DNA from: JAISGQ01 sp045604965
GTDB taxonomy: Bacteria > Bacillota > Clostridia > Oscillospirales > Acutalibacteraceae
Length of the DNA stretch: 58,476 bases
Reading direction: 5' to 3'
NCBI GenBank assembly: GCA_045604965.1
Contig: JAZUPB010000019.1
Location: 1 to 58,476 of the forward strand
Part shown: piece by piece, positions 17,682 to 26,635 of the stretch
Position numbering within the stretch: position 1 is the first letter of the stretch
Layout: each line of letters starts with the position of its first letter
Program-made: the position numbers and the translations under genes
Notes under the pieces: generated by a model
Told to the model about the DNA's origin: nothing
Seen by the model: only the letters and a program-made list of their open reading frames with translations
Databases searched by the model: none

Positions 17682-18537
17682 AATAGGACCTGCCGGAATG
17701 TGTGAAATGGCAGCAGAAGAGAAGATAAAAAGCACAGAAAAGCTTATGCAGTGGCTTGGCGAAAAGGATCTGAATGCCTTTGAATATCAGTGTGGAAGAG
17801 GTGTTCGCCTCAGTGCAGAAAAAGCGGCGCTTATTAATAAAGCCGCAAAGAACGCAGGAATAAGCATTTCGCTTCACGCACCGTATTTTATTTCACTTGC
17901 TTCTCTTGAGGAAGAGAAAAGAAATAATTCTGTTGAGTACATTCGTCAGAGTGCAGAGGCAGTTAATATGCTGGGAGGAAACAGAATTATTGTCCACCCG
18001 GGAGGACTGTCTAAAATGAGCAGGGAAGAGGCAAGGAAAATTGCCTGCGAAACGCTTGTAAAAGCACAGAAGACTTTAGATGAATGCTCTCTTGACAATA
18101 TCAGCATCTGTCCGGAGGTAATGGGCAAGATAAATCAGCTTGGCGACCTTGAGGATGTTATAGCATTCTGCAGACTTGACGAGAGATTCATTCCGTGTGT
18201 CGACTTCGGTCATCTGAACAGCCGTACAGGTGGATCGCTTGTATCGGTACAGAATTATATTGATGTATTTGAGCTGCTTTCAAATGAACTTGGCAGTGAG
18301 CGAATAAAAAATATGCATATGCATTTTTCAAAAATAGAATATTCAAAAGGCGGAGAGGTCAGACATCTTACATTTGAGGATGAGATTTACGGACCGAATC
18401 CGGAGGCATTTATAGAAAGCATAGTGAAGTATAATATGACACCGACTGTAATATGTGAATCTGCAGGCACGCAGACAGCAGACAGTATAACAATGCTTGG
18501 AATGTACAATAAATCTTATAAGGAGAGAAATATATGA
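17671..18537 (+). CDS. Endonuclease IV-like TIM-barrel protein (AP endonuclease family 2)
   Basis: 288 residues with the metal-ligand series of the Nfo/xylose-isomerase-like barrel: His in SLHAPYF, His in VHPGG, Glu in CPEVMGK, Asp-x-x-His in DFGHLN, His in HMHFS and Glu in CESAG. Endonuclease IV nicks DNA 5' to abasic sites, and this protein probably acts in base-excision repair. It is divergent enough that a different phosphodiesterase or isomerase role cannot be excluded. ATG 17671 lies inside yqeG; the gene overlaps pepP by 4 nt. Confidence 0.85.
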   Translation: MPIKIGPAGMCEMAAEEKIKSTEKLMQWLGEKDLNAFEYQCGRGVRLSAEKAALINKAAKNAGISISLHAPYFISLASLEEEKRNNSVEYIRQSAEAVNMLGGNRIIVHPGGLSKMSREEARKIACETLVKAQKTLDECSLDNISICPEVMGKINQLGDLEDVIAFCRLDERFIPCVDFGHLNSRTGGSLVSVQNYIDVFELLSNELGSERIKNMHMHFSKIEYSKGGEVRHLTFEDEIYGPNPEAFIESIVKYNMTPTVICESAGTQTADSITMLGMYNKSYKERNI

Positions 18538-19637
18538 GCAAGACATTCGCACAGGAATATGCAGACAGAATAAAAGAATTTCAGAATCGCCTGCCGGACT
18601 CAGTGGACGGTGCGCTTATAACATCTGAGATTTCCAGAAGATATATGACCGGCTTCCCCGCATCTGATGGATTTCTTGTAATTACAAAAGAGAAAGGCAT
18701 CTTCACCACAGATTCGAGATACACCGAAGCAGCTGAAAACCAGATTACAAACTGCGAAGTCAGAGGTTTTTCAAAAATCGGGGAAACTATGGCGGAAATC
18801 GCAAAGGAACTCGGCATCAGTAAGGTTATCATTGAGAGTGAGAGAGTCACCCTTGCAGAAGCAGCGAGATACGAAAAGCTTTTTGAAACCATCGAGCTTG
18901 TAAAGGACAGCCAGCTTGACGATATACTCAATGGTATGAGAGTATCCAAATCAGAATATGAGATCGAGAAAATAAAAGAAGCACAGGCCATAACTGAAGC
19001 ATCTCTTGAGTATGTACTTGAAAACGTCCTCAGAGAAGGTGTGACAGAAAAGGAGCTCGCACTTGAAATTGAGTTCTATATGAGAAAACACGGTGCCGAA
19101 CGTATAGCGTTCGATCTTATAGTTGCAGCAGGAGCAAACAGCTCAATGCCCCACGCAGTTCCCTCTGATTATAAGATTCAGAAGGGCGACTTTATTACAT
19201 TTGATATCGGAGCAGTTGTTGACGGATACCATTCGGATATGACAAGAACAGTGGTGTTCGGAAAGGCCTCCGATGAACAGAAACTTATTTATAACACTGT
19301 GCTTCGTGCACAGCAGGCGGCCATCGATTATGTGATAAACGGCGGCAAGGTGCTTTCCGAATGTGACGCAGCAGCACGAAATGTGATTTCTGATGCAGGC
19401 TACGGTCAGTATTTCGGACATTCCACAGGACACGGTGTAGGTGTAGAGATACACGAAACGCCTTCTGTTGCACCGTCTGCGAAGGGAGAGATACCTACGG
19501 GAGCAGTGATAACTGTTGAACCGGGAATCTATCTTCCCGGCAAAGGCGGAGTCAGAATCGAAAATATGGTATACAAAACTGCAGATTCGGGCATTAATCT
19601 CACCAATTTGCCTCGTGAACTCCTCGAAATTGGTTAA
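18534..19637 (+). CDS. pepP: M24 family Xaa-Pro aminopeptidase
   Basis: 367 residues: creatinase-like N-terminal domain and pita-bread catalytic domain. Metal ligands seen: Asp in FDIGAVVDGYHSDMTRT (two Asp), His in GHGVGVEIHE, Glu in VEPGIYLPG and Glu in GGVRIEN. Releases N-terminal residues preceding proline. Lies immediately upstream of efp as in Bacillus (yqhT-efp), but efp has its own promoter. ATG overlaps the preceding stop by 4 nt. Confidence 0.94.
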   Translation: MSKTFAQEYADRIKEFQNRLPDSVDGALITSEISRRYMTGFPASDGFLVITKEKGIFTTDSRYTEAAENQITNCEVRGFSKIGETMAEIAKELGISKVIIESERVTLAEAARYEKLFETIELVKDSQLDDILNGMRVSKSEYEIEKIKEAQAITEASLEYVLENVLREGVTEKELALEIEFYMRKHGAERIAFDLIVAAGANSSMPHAVPSDYKIQKGDFITFDIGAVVDGYHSDMTRTVVFGKASDEQKLIYNTVLRAQQAAIDYVINGGKVLSECDAAARNVISDAGYGQYFGHSTGHGVGVEIHETPSVAPSAKGEIPTGAVITVEPGIYLPGKGGVRIENMVYKTADSGINLTNLPRELLEIG

Positions 19638-19673
19638 TTTTTAATGAATTTGAAATATTTTTGAATATAATAC

Positions 19674-19702
19674 TTGCAAATTTATCATAAACAAGATACA
19701 AT
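19674..19702 (+). promoter_or_regulatory. Promoter for efp
   Basis: TTGCAA (19674-19679), 17-base spacer, TACAAT (19697-19702), with TTGGAGG before ATG 19737. Confidence 0.65.
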
Positions 19703-19736
19703 AAACTATGGCAACTGACAACTTGGAGGTTTTATA

Positions 19737-20297
19737 ATGGTAGTAGCAGGCGATTTCAGAAACGGCGTAACTTTCGAGATGGACGGCAACGTATATTCCA
19801 TCGTAGAGTTCCAGCACGTTAAGCCCGGCAAAGGCGCAGCTTTTGTCCGTGCAAAGATCAAGAACGTAATCACCGGCGGTATCGTCGAGCGTTCTTTCAA
19901 CCCGTCCGATAAGTTCCCCACCGCTTTTATTGAGCGCAAGGATATGGAGTATTCCTACTCTGACGGAGATCTTTATTACTTTATGGATCCCGAGTCTTAT
20001 GAACTCGTTCCTATCAATGGTTCTACTCTTGGCGACAACTTTAAGTTCGTAACCGAGAATATGACCTGCAGACTTGCATCCTATAAGGGCAACGTATTTG
20101 CAGTAGAGCCCCCCAACTTTGTTGAGCTCACTGTCACTCATACCGAACCCGGCGTAGCAGGCAATACTGCAACCAACACAACCAAGCCCGCAACTCTTGA
20201 GACCGGAGCAGAGATATTTGTTCCTCTCTTTATCAACGAGGGCGATAAGGTTAAGATCGATACCAGAGACGGCGGTCAGTACATCGGCCGTGCATAA
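19737..20297 (+). CDS. efp: Elongation factor P
   Basis: 186 residues, three beta domains. Rescues ribosomes stalled on polyproline. The tip loop reads HVKPGKGAAF with Lys32, the same position that carries 5-aminopentanol in Bacillus. Modification here is inference, supported by the M16 pair at 545-3093 that is often linked to this pathway. The C-terminal signature (GDKVKIDTRDGGQYIGRA) is complete. Highly biased codon use, own promoter. Confidence 0.97.
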   Translation: MVVAGDFRNGVTFEMDGNVYSIVEFQHVKPGKGAAFVRAKIKNVITGGIVERSFNPSDKFPTAFIERKDMEYSYSDGDLYYFMDPESYELVPINGSTLGDNFKFVTENMTCRLASYKGNVFAVEPPNFVELTVTHTEPGVAGNTATNTTKPATLETGAEIFVPLFINEGDKVKIDTRDGGQYIGRA

Positions 20298-20333
20298 TAA
20301 AATCGACGATAAAACTCTTGGGGAGGCATTATC

Positions 20334-20753
20334 ATGAATACAATCGAAAAACTTGCTTATGTTAAGGGTCTTGTTGAGGGTCTCGGACTCGACGATACCA
20401 AGAAGGATACAAAGGTTATAAAGAGCCTTCTGGATCTTATTGAGGACATCGTTGACAACGTAGCAAACCTTCAGGACGGTTTCACCGAGCTTCAGGAGCA
20501 GATCGATGCTGTTGACGAGGATCTCGGCGAAGTCGAAAAGGATCTCTACGGCGATGAGGATTGCTGCGACTGCGATTGCTGCAGCGGTCACATTGACGAA
20601 GCTCCCGAGAAGAAGGATATTGACGAGCTCTTCTACGAAGTTACTTGCCCCACCTGCGGCGAAACAATCTGCCTCGACGAGGATATGATCAATGCCGGCG
20701 AGATGGAGTGTCCTAACTGCGGCGAGAAGCTTGAGTTTGACCTCGAGGGTTAA
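20334..20753 (+). CDS. Small acidic zinc-ribbon protein (CD1247 N-terminal domain type)
   Basis: 139 residues in three parts. A helical N-terminal domain (about 1-75) opens MNTIEKLAYVKGL, the pattern of the clostridial CD1247 N-terminal domain. A Cys cluster follows in a very acidic stretch (DCCDCDCCSGH, about 82-92). The C-terminal ribbon (about 107-139) has two CxxC pairs (CPTCG, CPNCG). Function unknown. Zinc binding is expected from the ribbon. It lies 36 bases after efp behind GGGAGG, shares its optimised codon use, and has its own terminator, so it is probably abundant and co-transcribed with efp. Confidence 0.82.
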   Translation: MNTIEKLAYVKGLVEGLGLDDTKKDTKVIKSLLDLIEDIVDNVANLQDGFTELQEQIDAVDEDLGEVEKDLYGDEDCCDCDCCSGHIDEAPEKKDIDELFYEVTCPTCGETICLDEDMINAGEMECPNCGEKLEFDLEG

Positions 20754-20772
20754 TTTTTCCTGATATATGAAT

Positions 20773-20844
20773 TTAAACAGGGAGCGATTTTATCGCATCC
20801 CTGTTTAAGTGCGTCTGTAAGCGGCTGCAGTGCAGCCGCCTTTT
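20773..20844 (+). terminator. Double hairpin terminator after the efp unit
   Basis: First stem TTAAACAGGGA (20773-20783) with TCCCTGTTTAA (20798-20808) and an inner GCGA/TCGC. Second stem GCGGCTG/CAGCCGC (20821-20839) followed by CTTTTA. Confidence 0.8.
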
Positions 20845-20889
20845 ATGTGTATAAATGGTTGCAAAACGCCACAATATAATGTGTTGATA

Positions 20890-20918
20890 TTGACACGAAC
20901 ACACAAATTATGTAAAAT
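20890..20918 (+). promoter_or_regulatory. Promoter for the topoisomerase pair
   Basis: TTGACA (20890-20895), 17-base spacer, TAAAAT (20913-20918), 40 bases before ATG 20959. Confidence 0.68.
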
Positions 20919-20958
20919 ATATAGGTAAAAGATATTGCAAAGGGAAGAAATCATTAGT

Positions 20959-22947
20959 ATGGAAAACAAGAGAAAAACTACAAAAAGTGAATACACTAAT
21001 GACAGTATAACCTCGTTAAAGGGTGCGGAGCGAGTAAGAAAACGTCCTGCTGTTATTTTTGGCTCGGATAGTATTGAGGGCTGTGAGCACGCAGTGTTTG
21101 AAATACTGTCTAATGCAATAGATGAAGCACGCGAAGGATACGGAAACAAGATAGTTGTAACCCGTTATCAGGACGGAGCGATCGAGATAGCAGATACAGG
21201 AAGAGGTATTCCTGTGGACTATAACGAGCGTGAACAGAGATATAATTGGGAGCTTGCATTCTGCGAACTTTATGCAGGCGGCAAGTATAATAACGATACA
21301 AATGAGACTTATGAATTTTCACTTGGCCTGAACGGCCTCGGCCTCTGTGCAACTCAGTATGCATCAAGTTATATGGATGCAGAGGTGATTCGTGACGGCT
21401 TTGTGTACAGGCTTCACTTTGAAAAAGGTGAGAACATAGGTGGCCTGCAAAAAGAACCGTTTTCCGGCAAACGAACAGGAACGAAAATAAAATGGCTTCC
21501 GGATCTTGAGGTTTTCACCGAGATAGACATACCTGCAGATTATTTTATAGATACCCTCAAGAGACAGGCAATAGTAAATGCCGGTGTAACTTTTATATTC
21601 GATGACAAAAAAGAAGGACAGAAGCAGGAATTTCTCTATAAGGAAGGTATTGCGGACCACGTTCGTGAGATCGTCGGAGAAGAAGCGATGTCTTCGGTAC
21701 AGGTCTGGAAATGCGAACGTCGCGGACGCGACAGAGAAGACAAGCCCGATTACAATGTCCGCATAAATGCAGCACTTGCATTTTCGAATAAAGTAAGTCT
21801 TACAGAATATTATCATAACTCCAGCTGGCTTGAGCACGGAGGCGCGCCTGATAAGGCTGTACAGAGCGCGTTTACATCGATGATAGATCACCGCCTCAAG
21901 GCAACAGGTAAATATAATAAAAACGAAAGCAGTATCAAGTATCAGGATGTTGCTGACTGTCTTGTCATTGTTGTGTCGTCATTCTCGAATCAGACAAGCT
22001 ATGAAAATCAGACAAAGAAATCTATAAACAATAAATTTATCCGTGAAGCGATGACAGAGTTTTTCCGTCATCAGATTGAGGTATGGTTTCTTGAAAATCC
22101 CATAGAGGCTGACAAGATCTGTGCTCAGTGCCTTATAAACAAGCAGAGCCGTGAACAGGCTGATAAACAGCGCCTGCAGATAAAGAAAACTCTTACCAGC
22201 AATATGGACATGACTACAAGAGTTGCCAAGTTTATTGACTGCAGAAGCAGAGATGTAAACGAGCGAGAGCTGTATATAGTGGAGGGTGACTCTGCGGCAG
22301 GCTCCTGTAAGGTGGCAAGAGATCCGAATTTCCAGGGAATAATGCCTGTTCGAGGTAAAATACTCAACTGCCTCAAAGCCGACTACTCACGAATTTTCAA
22401 AAGTGAGATTATAACCGACCTTATAAAGGTTCTCGGCTGCGGAGTTGATGTGCAGGGAAAATCCGCCAAAAACCTGTCAAATTTCGATATAAATCAGCTT
22501 CGTTGGAATAAGGTTATAATATGTACAGATGCCGATGTTGACGGCTATCAGATACGTACTCTTATTCTTACAATGTTCTACCGACTTACTCCGAAGCTTA
22601 TAGAAGCAGGAAAGGTGTTTATAGCTGAATCGCCTCTCTATGAAATAATCACCTCCGATGAAACCTATTTTGCATATACAGAGCAGGAAAAGACGGAGAT
22701 AATGGAAAAGATCGGTAAGAAAAAATACAAGATCAACCGTTCAAAGGGACTTGGTGAGAATAATGCGGATATGATGAATCTTACCACGATGAATCCTGAG
22801 ACACGCAGACTTATAAAGGTTGTTCCATCCGATGTTGAAAGAACCGCGCAGATGTTTGATATTCTGCTTGGCGATAATCTGTCGGGAAGAAAGGAATATA
22901 TCACAGAGCACGGCAGCGAATTTATAGATCTGGCCGACGTACAATAA
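20959..22947 (+). CDS. Type IIA topoisomerase subunit B (divergent ParE/GyrB-like)
   Basis: 662 residues from ATG 20959 (GGGAAG at 20942-20947; an in-frame TTG at 20935 lacks a site). GHKL ATPase: SNAIDEA, DTGRGIPVD, and a lid reading SLGLNGLGLCA where typical GyrB has GGLHGVGA. The transducer QTK loop is present (YENQTKK). Toprim: EGDSAAGS, RGKILN, DADVDGYQIRT; the tail is KGLGENN. The lid and toprim substitutions (KVARDPN for KQGRDRN) mark a divergent second topoisomerase rather than the main gyrase, which I assume lies elsewhere. In operon with the A subunit, 21 bases apart. Confidence 0.88.
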   Translation: MENKRKTTKSEYTNDSITSLKGAERVRKRPAVIFGSDSIEGCEHAVFEILSNAIDEAREGYGNKIVVTRYQDGAIEIADTGRGIPVDYNEREQRYNWELAFCELYAGGKYNNDTNETYEFSLGLNGLGLCATQYASSYMDAEVIRDGFVYRLHFEKGENIGGLQKEPFSGKRTGTKIKWLPDLEVFTEIDIPADYFIDTLKRQAIVNAGVTFIFDDKKEGQKQEFLYKEGIADHVREIVGEEAMSSVQVWKCERRGRDREDKPDYNVRINAALAFSNKVSLTEYYHNSSWLEHGGAPDKAVQSAFTSMIDHRLKATGKYNKNESSIKYQDVADCLVIVVSSFSNQTSYENQTKKSINNKFIREAMTEFFRHQIEVWFLENPIEADKICAQCLINKQSREQADKQRLQIKKTLTSNMDMTTRVAKFIDCRSRDVNERELYIVEGDSAAGSCKVARDPNFQGIMPVRGKILNCLKADYSRIFKSEIITDLIKVLGCGVDVQGKSAKNLSNFDINQLRWNKVIICTDADVDGYQIRTLILTMFYRLTPKLIEAGKVFIAESPLYEIITSDETYFAYTEQEKTEIMEKIGKKKYKINRSKGLGENNADMMNLTTMNPETRRLIKVVPSDVERTAQMFDILLGDNLSGRKEYITEHGSEFIDLADVQ

Positions 22948-22968
22948 TATCCGAAAGGAAAAAAACTG

Positions 22969-25191
22969 ATGGCAAGAAAAAGAAATACGACGGAGTCTAA
23001 AGCTTCGTCGACAAAAGGATATATAAAGGGTGCAGGTGAGATAGTAGAGCAAAAGATAGACGATACTATCGAAGTAAACTATATGCCATATGCAATGAGC
23101 GTCATTATGAGCCGAGCATTGCCGGAAATAGATGGATTCAAACCGTCGCACAGAAAGCTCCTTTACACAATGTACAAGATGGGACTCTTAAACGGAGACA
23201 TCCAGAAATGTGCAAAGATCGCAGGTGCAACAATGTCTTTGAATCCCCACGGTGATGCGGCGATATATGATACTCTTGTTCGTATGACTGTTGCACACGA
23301 AGCATTGCTCCACCCGTATATTGAGTCCAAGGGATCCTTTGGCAAGGCGTATTCGCGAGATACATCTCCTGCTGCGTCCAGATATACCGAAGCGAAGCTT
23401 GCAAAAATATCTACAGAGCTTTTCAAAGATATAGATAATGATGCTGTTGATATGGTGGACAACTTCGACGGAACTATGACAGAACCGTCGCTGCTTCCGG
23501 TTACATTTCCATCGGTGCTTTGCAACAGTAATCTCGGTATTGCTGTCGGTATGGCGAGCAATATATGTTCATTCAACCTTGCTGAAGTAATAGAAACAAC
23601 TATAGCACTTATTAATGATCCTGATCACAATATTGAAACCACACTTATGGCACCGGACTTTCCCGGCGGAGGCTTCATACTCCAAAATCAGACTGATCTG
23701 AAGGGCATTTATAATACAGGCAGGGGCAGTGTAAGAGTACGCTCGCGCTATGCATATGACAAAAGTGCAAACTGTATTGATATTACACAGATTCCGCCGA
23801 CAACATCCATAGAAGCTATAGTTGAAAAGGTAATCGAGCTCGTTAAGATAGGAAAAGTCAAAGAAATCAACGATATCAGAGACGAACAGGGTAAGGATGG
23901 TCTGAGAATAACTATTGACTTAAAGCGAGGAACAGACCCTGAAAAGCTTATGGCAAAGCTTTTCAAGCTTACCCCGTTAGAAGACAGCTTCTCCTGTAAT
24001 TTCAATGTACTCATCGCAGGAACTCCAAAGGTTCTCGGCGTTCGCGAGCTTCTGGAAGAATGGATTGCATTCAGAACCGAGTGCGTAAGACGCAGAACGT
24101 ATCATAATCTTGGCAAACTGAAGGATAAACTGCATCTGCTGACAGGTCTTGCAAAAATACTGCTCGATATAGATCGTGCAATAAAAATCATCCGCGAGAC
24201 CGAGGAGGAATCAGAAGTCGTTCCCAACCTTATGATCGGATTCGGCATTGATGAAATACAGGCAGAATATGTGGCAGAGATCAAACTGCGTCATATAAAC
24301 AGAGAATACATTCTCAAAAGGATCGCAGATGTAGACAAGCTGAAAGAAGAAATAGCTGAACTTGAAAGCATTCTCGGATCGAACAAAAAGGTGCAGAAGA
24401 TAATAATCAAAGAGCTTCGTGAGGTAAGCGAAAAATACGCTCAGCCTCGCCGTTCGATGATACTCTGCGAAGATACAATTGCCGATGTTGAAGAGGTCGA
24501 GGAAATTCCTGATTATCCTGTTAACATTTTCCTTACGGCAGAAGGATATTTCAAGAAAATTACTCCTCAGTCTCTGCGAATGAGCAGTGAGCATAAGCTC
24601 AAGGAAGGAGATTCCATCGTACGTCAGCTTGAAAGCAGAAACAATGTAGAACTCCTGTTCTTTACAAACAAATGCCAGGTTTATAAGACCAGAGCAGCCA
24701 ACTTCTCCGACACCAAAGCCAGCGTGCTGGGTGAGTATGTCCCCGCAGTGCTCGGTATGGATGAGGGTGAAAAGGTCGTCTATATGGCAGTTGTTGAAAA
24801 TTACGAGGGCTTTATGGTGTTTGCCTTTGACAACGGAAAGATTGCTAAGGTGGATATGTCTGCATATCAGACAAAAACAAACCGCAAAAAGCTCATAAAT
24901 GCCTATTGCGCTAAATTCAACTTTGTAAAGGCAGAATACATTACAGAAGATACCCAGCTTTTGCTTACCTCCAGCACAACTCACAGACTTATTGTCCACA
25001 CAGGAGCGATTACAGCAAAGACAACAAAGGATACACAGGGCATTCAGGTTATGACACTTCGCAAAAATGCTCATCTTGTTGATATGTGTATTTACACAGA
25101 GGGTATGATAGAGGATTCCGACAGATGCAGAGCAAAAGCACTGCCTGCGGCAGGAGCCAAGGAAAAAGGCGAACAGCTCAGCATAATTTAA
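22969..25191 (+). CDS. Type IIA topoisomerase subunit A (divergent ParC/GyrA-like)
   Basis: 740 residues. Breaks and rejoins DNA through Tyr139 (AASRYTEAKL). The winged-helix segment has HRKLLYTMYK and HGDAAIYDT. Where E. coli GyrA Ser83 binds quinolones through a water-metal bridge, this protein has Ala97; the Asp87 equivalent is D101. The long coiled gate is followed by a beta-pinwheel of reduced repeats without a recognisable GyrA box, so topoisomerase IV-like activity is more likely than supercoiling. Partner of the preceding subunit B. Confidence 0.88.
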   Translation: MARKRNTTESKASSTKGYIKGAGEIVEQKIDDTIEVNYMPYAMSVIMSRALPEIDGFKPSHRKLLYTMYKMGLLNGDIQKCAKIAGATMSLNPHGDAAIYDTLVRMTVAHEALLHPYIESKGSFGKAYSRDTSPAASRYTEAKLAKISTELFKDIDNDAVDMVDNFDGTMTEPSLLPVTFPSVLCNSNLGIAVGMASNICSFNLAEVIETTIALINDPDHNIETTLMAPDFPGGGFILQNQTDLKGIYNTGRGSVRVRSRYAYDKSANCIDITQIPPTTSIEAIVEKVIELVKIGKVKEINDIRDEQGKDGLRITIDLKRGTDPEKLMAKLFKLTPLEDSFSCNFNVLIAGTPKVLGVRELLEEWIAFRTECVRRRTYHNLGKLKDKLHLLTGLAKILLDIDRAIKIIRETEEESEVVPNLMIGFGIDEIQAEYVAEIKLRHINREYILKRIADVDKLKEEIAELESILGSNKKVQKIIIKELREVSEKYAQPRRSMILCEDTIADVEEVEEIPDYPVNIFLTAEGYFKKITPQSLRMSSEHKLKEGDSIVRQLESRNNVELLFFTNKCQVYKTRAANFSDTKASVLGEYVPAVLGMDEGEKVVYMAVVENYEGFMVFAFDNGKIAKVDMSAYQTKTNRKKLINAYCAKFNFVKAEYITEDTQLLLTSSTTHRLIVHTGAITAKTTKDTQGIQVMTLRKNAHLVDMCIYTEGMIEDSDRCRAKALPAAGAKEKGEQLSII

Positions 25192-25194
25192 AAA

Positions 25195-25282
25195 TGGAAT
25201 CCAAAGGATTTTATCTTTTGGTGGGGTTAAGGGGCAACGCCCCTATGGGTTTTAAGGGCAACGTCCTTAACTTTAATATTAA
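25195..25282. repeat. Multi-hairpin intergenic repeat, copy C (short)
   Basis: Only the first modules of the family: TCCAAAGGATTTTATCTTTTGG followed by TGGGG, AAGGGGC/GCCCCT, then a second TTAAGGGC-AAC-GTCCTTAA hairpin. Lies between the topoisomerase stop and a terminator. Confidence 0.72.
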
Positions 25283-25285
25283 TTA

Positions 25286-25314
25286 AAAAGACCGCACAGT
25301 AAGTGCGGTCTTTT
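25286..25314. terminator. Bidirectional terminator between convergent genes
   Basis: 12-bp stem AAAAGACCGCAC (25286-25297) with GTGCGGTCTTTT (25303-25314). A and T tracts on both sides allow use by the topoisomerase operon (plus) and DUF4364 (minus). Confidence 0.87.
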
Positions 25315-25419
25315 CAGTTCAAGCAACGCAAACGCATATAATCAGCAGATAAAAAGCTGATTCTCTCACTTGAACAATACTATTGTTGCCGTGAGAGGCG
25401 ATTTTATTCATAGAAATAG

Positions 25420-25980
25420 TTATTCAACAGGCTGAGCATCTGTAAGCTGACCGAGAACGATACGGTAAAGTGTCTCTGGATCGTTTAAGAAACGTTCCTT
25501 GACAATATTGGCATACTGTTCATTTGGGACATACAGAGAGGTGCTCATCATAACTGTTTCTCCGTCGAGAACAGAACATTTTACCAGAAAACCGTTTCCG
25601 TTCGGGATAAGCTCAACACTGTTCTGTCGCTCGTGCTTTCTGCGCGAAAGAATCTGCAAACCCACTGCCAGAGCCTTTTCACGTACTGTAAAGGGAAGTG
25701 ACTTGTAAAGAGATTGCGCTATTTCTCGACCTGTTTCGGTTACCGTGAGCGTGCCTGTTTCAGAGTCTTCATTTAAATTGTCTTTATTGACAAGTGATTC
25801 TATTGCATCGCAGGTCTCAAAATAATTTGCGAGATCCTCACGCTGAATAATTTTAACCAAATCACTTCTGTTTAGTGGTTCATCAAAGCTGTTAACAATG
25901 TAACATATTAAAATCTTGATCTCACGTCTGCTGCGGAGTCCGTCGTGGGAGATACCCGCAGTAAGTGCTCTGTCGTCCAT
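25420..25980 (-). CDS. DUF4364 family winged-helix protein
   Basis: 186 residues. Opens with a short segment leading into an REIKILICYIV helix and a DNA-binding-like winged-helix domain (about 15-90), followed by a mixed C-terminal domain. Matches the pattern of clostridial DUF4364 proteins, whose role is unknown. A transcriptional regulator is an inference from the fold. Own promoter, single-gene unit. No membrane segment. Confidence 0.78.
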   Translation of the reverse strand: MDDRALTAGISHDGLRSRREIKILICYIVNSFDEPLNRSDLVKIIQREDLANYFETCDAIESLVNKDNLNEDSETGTLTVTETGREIAQSLYKSLPFTVREKALAVGLQILSRRKHERQNSVELIPNGNGFLVKCSVLDGETVMMSTSLYVPNEQYANIVKERFLNDPETLYRIVLGQLTDAQPVE

Positions 25981-26015
25981 TTAAGAGCAAACTCCTTTGC
26001 TGTTTAGTATAAATG

Positions 26016-26044
26016 ATTTTATAGCAGTCAGCAGTTCAAATCAA
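26016..26044 (-). promoter_or_regulatory. Promoter for the DUF4364 gene
   Basis: On the minus strand TTGATT, 17-base spacer, TAAAAT, then AGGAG before ATG 25980. Confidence 0.5.
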
Positions 26045-26062
26045 GATGTTAAATGTAAAAAC

Positions 26063-26635
26063 TCAGAACAAAACAGGCTGAAGCTGCATATCAAGCATTG
26101 CAGCGGAAAGAGTATCGGGGATTTTTGAAAAATCGGAAACAAGAGAACGCGGCTTGCCCAATGGATCATCCTCACGCATAGGAACAAAGAAGATGTTTTT
26201 TGTGTTCATTAGCAGTCCGATATTTTTTGCGGAAGCACCGAGGGCGTCATTTGTCGCAGGTGCAATAACTATGGGACGTGAGTTGCGCAGATGTGCTTTT
26301 GCCGCAAGGGTTACAGGTGTATCACTTATGCCGAGTGCAAGCTTTGCCATAGTATTTCCTGTACAAGGAGCAATAATGAGGATATCAAGCAGCTTCTTCG
26401 GCCCGATAGGCTCAGCTGATGCTATAGTGTGTATTATTTTTTTACCGCATACATCCTCAATATGAGCAATAAAATCCTCTGCTTTGCCGAATCTTGTATC
26501 TGTGGAGTATGCGGTATTTGACATAATAGGAGTAACATCCGCGCCGTTTTTTACAAGAGATTCGAGCTGAGGAATGACTTGAGAAAAAGTGCAGAATGAT
26601 CCGCACAGCGCAAATCCGATTTTAGTATTTATCAA
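26063..26635 (-). CDS. spoVFB: Dipicolinate synthase subunit B
   Basis: 190-residue flavoprotein of the HFCD type. Motifs FALCGSFCTF at the N-terminus, APCTGNTMAKLALGISDTP and APATND. With subunit A it oxidises the dihydrodipicolinate-related precursor to dipicolinic acid in the mother cell, giving heat-resistant spores. The start overlaps the subunit A gene by 14 nt. Its presence shows that the organism makes or descends from makers of endospores. Confidence 0.94.
   Translation of the reverse strand: MINTKIGFALCGSFCTFSQVIPQLESLVKNGADVTPIMSNTAYSTDTRFGKAEDFIAHIEDVCGKKIIHTIASAEPIGPKKLLDILIIAPCTGNTMAKLALGISDTPVTLAAKAHLRNSRPIVIAPATNDALGASAKNIGLLMNTKNIFFVPMREDDPLGKPRSLVSDFSKIPDTLSAAMLDMQLQPVLF

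Noticed and set aside
19641..20591. 316-codon minus-strand frame opposite efp and the zinc-ribbon gene
   Set aside because: Covers two well supported genes on the other strand and crosses their promoter.
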